Shown piece by piece: positions 26,315 to 33,933 of a stretch of 64,000 nucleotides of DNA. Positions within the stretch are counted from its first letter, which is position 1. Every line of letters begins with the position of its first letter. The translations under genes and the position numbers were made by a program. Source of the DNA: Trichomonas vaginalis G3 (lineage: Eukaryota; Parabasalia; Trichomonadida; Trichomonadidae); NCBI RefSeq assembly GCF_026262505.1, contig NC_067204.1, forward strand, positions 8,155,797 through 8,219,796, read 5' to 3'. The notes below the pieces were generated by a model that was given only the letters and a program-made list of their open reading frames with translations, had not been told where the DNA came from and searched no databases.

Positions 26315-27958
26315 ATGAGCCGTGTTGCTACAGTTCTTCCTCACGGCGAGTTTTTTGAAGGTGAAATAGATGACTTTTTAGCAGTGTGTGACAAATATTT
26401 CAATGATTTCTATTCATATTGCACGAAATGGTCTGAAATTTGGGAAATTCTAAATCCGAACATGTGCACATCAGAGAACACACATTTCAATCTTTCTTGG
26501 GAGGATGACTGCTCAAAATTACTAAATGACAAAGAATTTCATGATAAAGTATTTTTATCTAATGATTTTTCAAATATATCATCATCACTTAAAGACTTTC
26601 TTACAGAATCAAATAATCTTTCACTTAAACGTGAGTTTTCCAGAGAAGAAATTCCAGTTAAACAATATTTTTCATTACAAGGCGAAACATCATTTGACAA
26701 AGCTCAAGAAGTGATGCAGTTTACATATGCATTCGATACGCTTCTCAGAAACTTCTACCAAATTGATGATGAAATTTATCATGGAATTGCTTCCCATCAA
26801 CAGGCAAACGAGGTACTCAAACAAATACATATTGATCAAAAACCAATTTTACATCGCGAAAATATGAGACTTATTGATGTTGGCGCAGGAAAAGGATATC
26901 TTTCGATTTTTGCAGCCAACGAATTAAGAATACAAACATTACCAATAGAAGCATCATTAAATCACTCCTGTGCTCTTCTTGATCGTATTGGATGCTTAGT
27001 TTCTCAAAAAAGAGCAAATACAGATAATTTCAATATAATGAAGATGTGCATTGGCTATGTAACATCATCTACGAGTGTTGAAGCCATAATTCATAACGCA
27101 ATGTCCTACGAAAAATGGATTATGACGATGTTACAGATTGATAAGGGACCACAAAGGCATTTACACAAAAAACTGATGCCGCAGAATCCAACAGAAGCTC
27201 CTTTGGACATTTCCCAGGTCAAAGGAAACCAAGAAGAGAAACCAAAGAATATTAATGGAGAATTAGCCTGCGAAATCAAAGTTTCAGATGATATTCATGA
27301 AAACATTAATGTAAATGATACATTTCTTGTCTCAATTCATGCTTGTGGCAACTTATCAGTTGAATCCCATGAAATTGCTTTGACTTGCCATGATTGCAGA
27401 GGTGCTGTTAGCGTTCCATGTTGTTTCCAGCATTTAACTGTTGATAAATGCCCTCTTATCCCTGAAAACAATCGAATCTTTGAATTTATGTTCAAAGGAG
27501 ACACAATGAAGAGGAAAGACTTCCTGAATCATGCATTATCAACATACTTCTGTGATTACGAGAAGCATAAAGAGATCGTATCTAAATTCCTTCCAAGAGA
27601 AATTATTTCTGCATTTATTCCACCAAGAGTGTCCGTCAAAAAGATCAAAAGACTAAAAGATGAGGACGAAGTATCATACGTTCAAAGACTATCTCAAATG
27701 TTTGGTGGAAATGCAACAAAAGAAGAAGTACAAGCAAGAATTGACTTTACAACTAAACAAATATGGAGAATGATGGCCCAACAAACAATGAGAGAGTTTT
27801 TCGGCCACGCTTTTGAGACTTTTGTTTTAATTGATAGACTTGCTTATTACGCAAAGCTTGTTAAGTTAACAGGTAAGAAGTACTACGTTGGAATGTTCGA
27901 TTGCATGTCACCAATATCACCAAGAGCTTTTATGCAATTTACATTAAAAATTGAATAA
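26315..27958 (+). CDS. METTL25-like methyltransferase, 547 aa
   Basis: The protein has an AdoMet-binding motif I, RLIDVGAGKGYLSIFAANEL (residues ~187-206), a long insert, and then the two segments that mark the METTL25/RRNAD1 group: DTFLVSIHACGNLSVESHEI (family: LHTCGDL) and AVSVPCCFQHLT (family: VGCCY). The order and spacing fit, and the length, about 550, is as in human METTL25 (about 600). Human METTL25-type enzymes are thought to modify protein or RNA, and the exact substrate here is unknown. The gene is whole, starting at MSRVATVLPHGEFFEGE. No Inr is obvious in the last 40 bases. Confidence 0.75.
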   Translation: MSRVATVLPHGEFFEGEIDDFLAVCDKYFNDFYSYCTKWSEIWEILNPNMCTSENTHFNLSWEDDCSKLLNDKEFHDKVFLSNDFSNISSSLKDFLTESNNLSLKREFSREEIPVKQYFSLQGETSFDKAQEVMQFTYAFDTLLRNFYQIDDEIYHGIASHQQANEVLKQIHIDQKPILHRENMRLIDVGAGKGYLSIFAANELRIQTLPIEASLNHSCALLDRIGCLVSQKRANTDNFNIMKMCIGYVTSSTSVEAIIHNAMSYEKWIMTMLQIDKGPQRHLHKKLMPQNPTEAPLDISQVKGNQEEKPKNINGELACEIKVSDDIHENINVNDTFLVSIHACGNLSVESHEIALTCHDCRGAVSVPCCFQHLTVDKCPLIPENNRIFEFMFKGDTMKRKDFLNHALSTYFCDYEKHKEIVSKFLPREIISAFIPPRVSVKKIKRLKDEDEVSYVQRLSQMFGGNATKEEVQARIDFTTKQIWRMMAQQTMREFFGHAFETFVLIDRLAYYAKLVKLTGKKYYVGMFDCMSPISPRAFMQFTLKIE

Positions 27959-28140
27959 ATTGTTATTATTTTAATAAAGATATTCTTTAATTATTTGTTA
28001 TGTTTGTCCATAATTTTACTGATAAATTAACAAATTTAATTCATCTCAAAATTATTATCATAATTACCATAAAATCAAACAAAATATTCATGTTATCTAA
28101 TGACAATAAAAGAATATATACTAAATTTTCTGAAAAATAT

Positions 28141-28185
28141 GTAACATTCAAAATTTAAACAGTGAACACATTTCACATCTCAAAA
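28141..28185. repeat. dispersed repeat, left half (split by insertion)
   Basis: This stretch matches 22833-22885 (ATTCAAAAT...AAACAGT..A.A.ATT.CA.ATCTCAAAAG) and resumes at 29197 after a 1,011-bp insertion. It is a dispersed, decayed coding-like repeat. Confidence 0.55.
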
Positions 28186-29196
28186 GTATACATGGCACGA
28201 TGGGCGCTACTTTTTTGGCGCCAGCGGCGCCGCCCGCGCCTCCGGTGGCTCCCACTGGTGGGGAGGAGACGATATAAAAAGATATAAATTTTACTAAAAA
28301 AATTGAATTTTGGAAATTCTTTTGATTTTTTTGAATGATTTACGAAGAGATTGAACACATTTTGTACTATGAAATATCGTTATTAATAAATTTACTTCTT
28401 AAACATCTATTAAAATCGCAATTTTGAATATTTTTATGATTTTTTTTGAGCCGATCACTTGCGCCCGCGCCCACTGGGAGGGGCGCTTGTAAAGTATTCA
28501 AAAATCAATGTAAACATTTCAATTTTTGCTCCCACCTCCCATTGGGAGGGGGGCATATATCTTGTAGCGTTCAAGTTCAAGTGATGAAAGTGCATAAGAA
28601 AGCTCCTTAATCATACCGATAGAAACAGCATTAGGGGCGCCAAATGGCGCTCGGTGATGTTTCCCATAAAAGCTTAATTTCAGGTATCCATAATCATAAC
28701 CTGTCAGACGCAATAATTCATTAGCACACAATCATCGTTTCTCAATCAAGAAACGAAACGCACGATTGATTATGCTGGCCATTAAATTTTCATATCAAAT
28801 AATTTACTACTTCAAGAAAAATTAAAGACTATCATCAACCAAAGCTTAAAATTCTCAGTGTTTACAACTCTCATACTTCGAATATGCATATTTCCAAAAT
28901 AGCATGAAAATTTTTTTTTCATTTGAGCTCATTTTCTTTTGTTCTATTAACTAATACATGCAGTACAAGCTTGTTATACGTATACTTAATAAGTAAGGTC
29001 TTAAGGGAAATAATAAAAAAGAATTTTGCTATTAATTATATTAAACAATATTTATTTGTAATTTCGTGATAATTATATTTCTTATTACAAAGTAAAGGTA
29101 TTTGATATAATGTTTGCCTTACAAAAATGTTTCCTTTGTCTTGCCACCATAGGTATTCTATTTTGTCACTTTTTGCGCCCGCCGTGCCATGTATAC
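28186..29196. mobile_element. 1,011-bp inverted-repeat element with 6-bp target duplication
   Basis: The left end GTATACATGGCACGATGGGC and the right end (read inverted) GTATACATGGCACGGCGGGC match at 18 of 20 positions. TCAAAA occurs directly outside both ends (28180-28185 and 29197-29202). The element splits a dispersed repeat whose unsplit copy lies at 22830-22995, which proves insertion. The interior is patchy: very GC-rich hairpins (GCGCCC...GGGCGC near 28466, CTCCCATTGGGAG near 28537, GCGCCA-AA-TGGCGC at 28637) in AT-rich DNA, plus a 70-codon minus-strand frame. No transposase is recognised. It is probably a non-autonomous DNA transposon; the 6-bp duplication is the size Mavericks make, so a Maverick-mobilised origin is possible. 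Confidence 0.75.
28519..28731 (-). CDS. short frame inside the 1-kb element, 70 aa
   Basis: It encodes ANELLRLTGYDYGYLKLSFY followed by GKHHRAPFGAPNAVSIGMIK and ELSYALSSLELERY. The composition is protein-like and not low-complexity, so this looks like a fragment of a real gene, perhaps of the parent transposon, that I cannot name. It contains the hairpin at 28637-28650, in frame (RAPFGAP). Confidence 0.3.
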   Translation of the reverse strand: MCANELLRLTGYDYGYLKLSFYGKHHRAPFGAPNAVSIGMIKELSYALSSLELERYKIYAPLPMGGGSKN

Positions 29197-29687
29197 TCAA
29201 AAGAAGATATTGAGTGAGCAAGACATTGAATATAATTTTTAATAATAATATCTCAAAATCGGCCCGATAACTTTCATGCGATACTTCGCACATCAAATAT
29301 CCATCCCTATATAGTAACTATCCATAGCCAAAATCAAAAATTATTGGGAAAAATTTTGCTGGTCTACCTTTTAAAATCATAACACAACATTTATTTTTCA
29401 GAGATGAGTTGATGTTATTTTGCTTGATTCAATCATTTCAAGGAGATATAATTTTTTTCTTGATAAAATTAGGGTATTTTTCATAATCAATGTCATTATG
29501 AAAATTTAATCATATAATTTATGAGTTTTACAATATGATGATACATCAATATGATACTTTGAATGAAATCATCAATAAACTTTAAACTTATAACATAACT
29601 TTATTCATAATAAATATCGATATCAATATACAAACAAATAAAGAGTGAATATTACTTCTTAATAAAATTAGATATATAGGAAATCAA
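29197..29687. other. dispersed repeat, right half, then gene-free spacer
   Basis: Positions 29197-29370 continue the split repeat (minus-strand peptide DGYLMCEVSHESYRADFEIL). From 29371 to 29687 I see only AT-rich sequence. Confidence 0.5.
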
Positions 29688-31016
29688 TTATTCATATGAA
29701 ACAACAACTTTTCCATTGGTTAAGGCTTCTGTTTTACCATCTGGGAAATGAGTTTCATAATCACCATTGGGATAAATAATCTTATATGTTCCATTAGGAA
29801 ATTGAATTGCTTTATCACCATTTGCATAGTGTTTTTCTTTTTGTCCATTCGGAAATACATAAATAACAGAACCGTCAGGTAAAGATAGTTCAATTGCGTT
29901 AGTCTCCTTATATTTGTAACCAACAGCTTTATCAGGAAATTCAATTGCAATATCTTTGTTAACATAAAATATGTATAGATTCTGACCTTTTCTAACTTTC
30001 TTAGTTCCATTTCTAAACACAGTTCCTTTAGATCCATCTTTGAAGATAACGACTTTTCTTCCATCTTTCTTTATCTCTTCTTTATAGATTGGACCTGGAT
30101 TATAATCAAAATCTAATTGATATTTATCATGGATTATTTGCCTCTTTTTGACTTGTTTTATTAGATTGTTATTGCGTTTTCCTTTATCTGAATTTTGTGA
30201 TGAATTAGTTTTCATGTAATCTCTTTTCAGAATATCATTGATTATTTTAGTTTCCTTAATCTTTTGTGATAGAGGAGATTGATCATCATATTGTGCTTCT
30301 TCTTCCTCTTCTTGATTATATCCATCCCTTTCAGCTTTAACAATGTTTTGTTCTTCTTCTTCTTCATGATGTTCTTCCTGATGAATCTCCTCTTCTTCAT
30401 CATCATTATTAGTTTCATTTTGCGGAGGATCATCATCTGGTGTTATAAATGTTACCTTTGGCCGAGTTTTTGGTTGTTGGGGTTGTTGTTGTTGTGGTTT
30501 TTGTTGTTGTGATATTTTTTCAAGTAATTGTTGGCGCTCAATTCTCCATTGTCTCTTTTCATTTTCATATCTTTCTGTAAGTTCATCAATTTTATTACGA
30601 AGGTTGATAATTTCTGCGTTTTGTAGTTTGTTGTCTGTAATCATTTTATTTTCTTCGATCTGCTTTCTTTCCTTTTGTAATTGTAATTTCTCAGCCTTAA
30701 TCCAATTTTCATTCCTAAGGAGATCAGCTTCTCTGCGTTTAACATCACTTAATCGTCTTTGTAATTCCATAAAAGCTTCATGGAAATCATTTTTCTGCGT
30801 TTGAGTAATGTTTGTAAATGCATCTTCAGGTCTCATTCCTCCAGGCATTAATTCATCAGGAATATTAAATGTCACACTTTGGCGTTTTCCTTGATTTGTG
30901 TTTTCGTTTTCTTCTTCTTTTAAAGCTTTCTCGAGCTGACAAAAAGTATCAAGTTCTTTATCTTCTGCCGTTGTTTCATATCTAATTGGTGAAGAAGGAG
31001 TTTTCTTTTTGCTCAT
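29688..31016 (-). CDS. CPAP/SAS-4-like centriolar protein, 442 aa
   Basis: CPAP/SAS-4 sets centriole and basal-body length and binds STIL/Ana2 through its C-terminal TCP10 (G-box) domain, a single long open beta sheet. The last ~110 residues here are that domain: repeated strands with the P-[ND]-G turn, such as SLPDGSVIYVFPNGQKEKHY, ANGDKAIQFPNGTYKIIYPN and GDYETHFPDGKTE, preceded by GPIYKEEIKKDGRKVVIFKD. Upstream is a coiled coil (residues ~85-165) and a Gln/Glu-rich linker. The size is smaller than animal CPAP, and no tubulin-binding PN2-3 segment is evident. Whether it is SAS-4 or another TCP10-domain protein cannot be decided by eye. Confidence 0.8.
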   Translation of the reverse strand: MSKKKTPSSPIRYETTAEDKELDTFCQLEKALKEEENENTNQGKRQSVTFNIPDELMPGGMRPEDAFTNITQTQKNDFHEAFMELQRRLSDVKRREADLLRNENWIKAEKLQLQKERKQIEENKMITDNKLQNAEIINLRNKIDELTERYENEKRQWRIERQQLLEKISQQQKPQQQQPQQPKTRPKVTFITPDDDPPQNETNNDDEEEEIHQEEHHEEEEEQNIVKAERDGYNQEEEEEAQYDDQSPLSQKIKETKIINDILKRDYMKTNSSQNSDKGKRNNNLIKQVKKRQIIHDKYQLDFDYNPGPIYKEEIKKDGRKVVIFKDGSKGTVFRNGTKKVRKGQNLYIFYVNKDIAIEFPDKAVGYKYKETNAIELSLPDGSVIYVFPNGQKEKHYANGDKAIQFPNGTYKIIYPNGDYETHFPDGKTEALTNGKVVVSYE

Positions 31017-31427
31017 AAATACAAATTATAAAAAATGTACGTTTAGAAATTTTAGATTCACAAGAAATGCTTTATAGTTAGAATTTAATCTCTGCATTAA
31101 CCATATATATATACATTTCTCAATCTAACCACTCATAATTATGAGTATCTTCATCAATCAAAATCAAATTTCATTCATTTGCAATAGTGGATATTGTAGA
31201 TCATAGCCCACAAACATGTTAGTTGATACAAATATGTCTTCAAGCCTATGATGAAGTTTTATTATTGATTTGCTATATTTTTTTGGAAGGTCAATATTTA
31301 TTTCATTGTCATAGTCAATTGTAGGACACAATCAAAAAGAGCAGTAATTTAGGATAGAAAATTATTTAAAATAACTTATAAAATAAAAAATAATAACATA
31401 AAAAGGATGAAGCACTGATATGAAATA
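31017..31427. other. gene-free spacer, nothing recognised
   Basis: AT-rich spacer between two co-directional minus-strand genes, with no clear Inr or repeat. Confidence 0.5.
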
Positions 31428-32300
31428 CTAGTGTGGATCCAATAACTCAGCATGATCAAATGATAATTGAATATCATTTGTGTTCACGAAAATATCTGTA
31501 AATAAAATGAAAAAGAAGGGAATTACTTGTCCAAAAGTCTCCCTTAAAATAAGACTAACAAATTGACCTACAGAACATACAACTTCTAATGCAGAATGTC
31601 TTGATATTTCTATTTGGAAATAAATTCTCATTACAACTCGAACAAATAGACCAATTGATGCTAAAATACATAAAGCTAGTACTACTTGATCACTTGAGAA
31701 TGAAGAGCAAGATAATCTTACTTGTAAGTAATGATACATCAAAAACATAAAGCAGCTGAATATCGCTGCAAGTAGGAAGTCAAGTGATAACGCAAAGTAG
31801 TTTTCAAAGTCTCGAAGAATGATTTTTGTTTGGGCAACTGTAATTTGAACAAAAAACGTAATTAAGAAGATTATTAGGGAGACAGGGATAAGTACAATAG
31901 ATGTGTATTTGATAACTTTAATGAAACAATGTAGATGCGAACTAACGAATGTTAAAAATAAATTGCACCACGTAAGTAGAATTAAACAAAAAGATATATC
32001 AACGATATATCCAGGAAACGTTGTCATGAAGAACGATAAGTGTTTGATTGTTTCTTTCTTTTTTAAGGCTGCAGACGCGATCATAACTGAGCATTTCAAT
32101 AAAAGCATGAAAATAATAAATAATCGCGAAACTTTCATGGAATTTGTGAGTTTGACTAAACGCATTTTTGTTCTCACGTATGAATAAATCGCGAATACGA
32201 ATAAAATGAAGTAAAATATCCCAAAAATGCTATAAACCGCAATGAATTCGTTTTGAACATGAACATCAGAGCATCTAGATGTATTGTTTTCAAAATACAT
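31428..32300 (-). CDS. seven-span membrane protein (TOM1/GPR137-like), 290 aa
   Basis: There are about seven hydrophobic segments: residues ~20-43, 60-77, 92-118, 128-150, 170-190, 207-228 and 250-268. The arrangement, with the CxxLLTWCNLFL-like third span (DISFCLILLTWCNLFLTFVS), recalls the THH1/TOM1/TOM3 and GPR137 family of lysosomal or vacuolar seven-pass proteins. A receptor of another type cannot be excluded. The N-terminus has an N-glycosylation-type NNTS and a Cys. No signal peptide. Confidence 0.5.
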   Translation of the reverse strand: MYFENNTSRCSDVHVQNEFIAVYSIFGIFYFILFVFAIYSYVRTKMRLVKLTNSMKVSRLFIIFMLLLKCSVMIASAALKKKETIKHLSFFMTTFPGYIVDISFCLILLTWCNLFLTFVSSHLHCFIKVIKYTSIVLIPVSLIIFLITFFVQITVAQTKIILRDFENYFALSLDFLLAAIFSCFMFLMYHYLQVRLSCSSFSSDQVVLALCILASIGLFVRVVMRIYFQIEISRHSALEVVCSVGQFVSLILRETFGQVIPFFFILFTDIFVNTNDIQLSFDHAELLDPH

Positions 32301-32927
32301 TGATGGCTTGCTGAGATATCCAATAAAATTTTGGAAGATTATATCGTCATTTTCAATTTCAATTCACCTCATCAATATGATAATTTTTGAACTATATCGA
32401 ACGTAATAAATATCATGTTTAACTGCAAAATTTTCTAACCTTAAATTTCAATGCAATCATCTTTTCGGCGGATTGATAAACATTACATAGATATTTACCA
32501 GTGGAGATAATATCATACGCTTTACATGGGCTATTTTCATCACCATTACATGTATTAGACTATTATTTCATTGATAACTTCTAATGCAGATATTTATGTT
32601 ATTTTTCAAGGTTTAACGATAATGTCACTTATCACCCATCAATCAGCTAATCTGCTCAAAGCATTAGGCTACTTCATTTTGAGAATTCTTATCCGAATTA
32701 TTTGATTAGTTTGAAAATAAATAATTTAATGATGACGCTTTAATTTTTATCTCATAAGATAATATATATACAGCAGGCGAGCTAATATGTCCATTTTGAT
32801 ATTTTTCTTACTCATTTGATTTGAAAACTAGTTTAAAAGTTAAGTACTGATGATTTGTAAAAAGGAAATACAATACAATTAAAGCATAAATACAAACAAT
32901 TTTATTAAAAGAAATAATCGAAACGAA
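32301..32927. other. gene-free spacer, nothing recognised
   Basis: AT-rich spacer between two minus-strand genes. An AATGTCACTTATC word near 32622 looks like an Inr on the plus strand, but no gene follows. Confidence 0.45.
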
Positions 32928-33152
32928 TTATCTCATACGAATAATGAGATTAAGTGTATCGTTCTTGTTGATCTTGTAATCTTGGATCATTGAACCATTA
33001 ATGAGGCGCCGACCGGCAAAAATTAGATCTTGTTGAGTTAATGGAATTCCTTCTTTGATTTGGATTTGCGCTTTAACATCTTCAACTCTATCTGCATTGC
33101 TGACATCATATGCAACTGCATTGCCAATAATCTTCTTGATAAGAACCTGCAT
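32928..33152 (-). CDS. ubiquitin-like protein without C-terminal GG, 74 aa
   Basis: The whole product is one ubiquitin fold: MQVLIKKIIGNAVAYDVSNA, then DRVEDVKAQIQIKEGIPLTQ, QDLIFAGRRLINGSMIQDY and NDTLNLIIRMR. It lines up with ubiquitin end to end ([29 protein letters not shown]) but stops exactly where ubiquitin has the GG pair used for conjugation (LRLRGG versus IIRMR). It therefore cannot be conjugated in the usual way unless extended; it may act as a binding module. Divergent positions (no Lys48 equivalent: RRLING) show it is not ubiquitin itself. Two TCATTT initiators lie directly upstream. Confidence 0.85.
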   Translation of the reverse strand: MQVLIKKIIGNAVAYDVSNADRVEDVKAQIQIKEGIPLTQQDLIFAGRRLINGSMIQDYKINKNDTLNLIIRMR

Positions 33153-33158
33153 TCTGAA

Positions 33159-33169
33159 AAATGAAATGA
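33159..33169 (-). promoter_or_regulatory. two overlapping Inr TCATTT sites
   Basis: Minus-strand TCATTTCATTT lies 7-17 bases before the ubiquitin-like ATG at 33152. Confidence 0.6.
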
Positions 33170-33399
33170 AAAATTTCTAAAATTTCATAAGATTTTTTTT
33201 GCACATAAAATTTCTTTTGATTACTTTTGAGAGGATAAAATTTTACAACTGATAACGTTAAAATTGTCCATGTTAATTATGATTGATGCTAAATAATCTC
33301 TTGTTTTACCAAAAACACCTTTTTTGGTTGGCCAATTCAAATTTGAATGAAAATCTCATTGAAATATGAACAGTTGAAAATTTCGAAAATACGAGAAAT

Positions 33400-33405
33400 A
33401 TTCAA
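33400..33405. repeat. target site duplication ATTCAA, left
   Basis: Identical to 57736-57741 at the other end of Maverick B. One extra flanking T makes the exact edge ambiguous by a base. Confidence 0.8.
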
Positions 33406-33723
33406 AAAAAAAAAAAAAAAAAAAGGTAGTGGGGCTTCCAGGGGCTGCGCCCCTTCTAGCCCTGTAGTTTTTATTTGTAGGGGCTCCAGGCACTTCGTGC
33501 CCTCTAGCCCCTGAAGATGTTTAGTATAAATGAAGTATAAAATGAGGTTTTTTGGGTATAGGGGGCTTCCCAGGGGCTGCGCCCCTTCTAGCCCATAAAA
33601 TTTTTGAAAGTCGTTGTCGTTGACTTTTCGGTAAAAAAAATAGTATAACTTTGTCCGGACAAGTAAGGGTCTATCGTCGCTACAGGAAAAGTTACAGGCG
33701 TTCCAAGGAAGTATACTTTGAGA
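33406..33723 (+). repeat. Maverick B left terminal inverted repeat
   Basis: After the A-tract comes GGTAGTGGGGCTTCCAGGGG and GCTGCGCCCCTTCTAGCCC, a GC-rich hairpin unit (GGGGC-TGC-GCCCC). The unit recurs twice in variant form inside this end (near 33481-33515 and 33561-33595), making it about 318 bp versus 152 bp at the right end. It closes with TTGTCCGGACAA (33651-33662, a 12-bp palindrome), the TCTATCGTCGCTACAGG block and GTATACTTTGAGA, all mirrored at the right end. Confidence 0.85.
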
Positions 33724-33895
33724 GACTCTTTAGAAACTTTAGACGTTTTACATAACCATCCATGCTTTTACTTTACATCCGATAAAAGTGGTTTGGAAAC
33801 CGTTATGAGATGGTTAGAGGACATACATGACTATGAGTTTAGATATGACAAGATAGAATATGAGAGAGGTCCTATAAACCGGAGAAAGTGTCATA
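33715..33895 (+). repeat. inverted copy of the methyltransferase gene 3' part
   Basis: About 180 bases here are nearly identical, in inverted orientation, to 56757-56936, the last third of the adenine methyltransferase gene at the right end. The terminal repeat and this copy join at ACTTTGAGA (33715-33723), a 9-base word that occurs both in the right terminal repeat (57584-57592) and in the methyltransferase gene (56928-56936). The left end therefore looks like a product of recombination between the two ends at that short match. Confidence 0.85.
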
Positions 33896-33933
33896 TAAAC
33901 ATCTGTCAAAAACCGTTTTTTACTTCACTTAAA

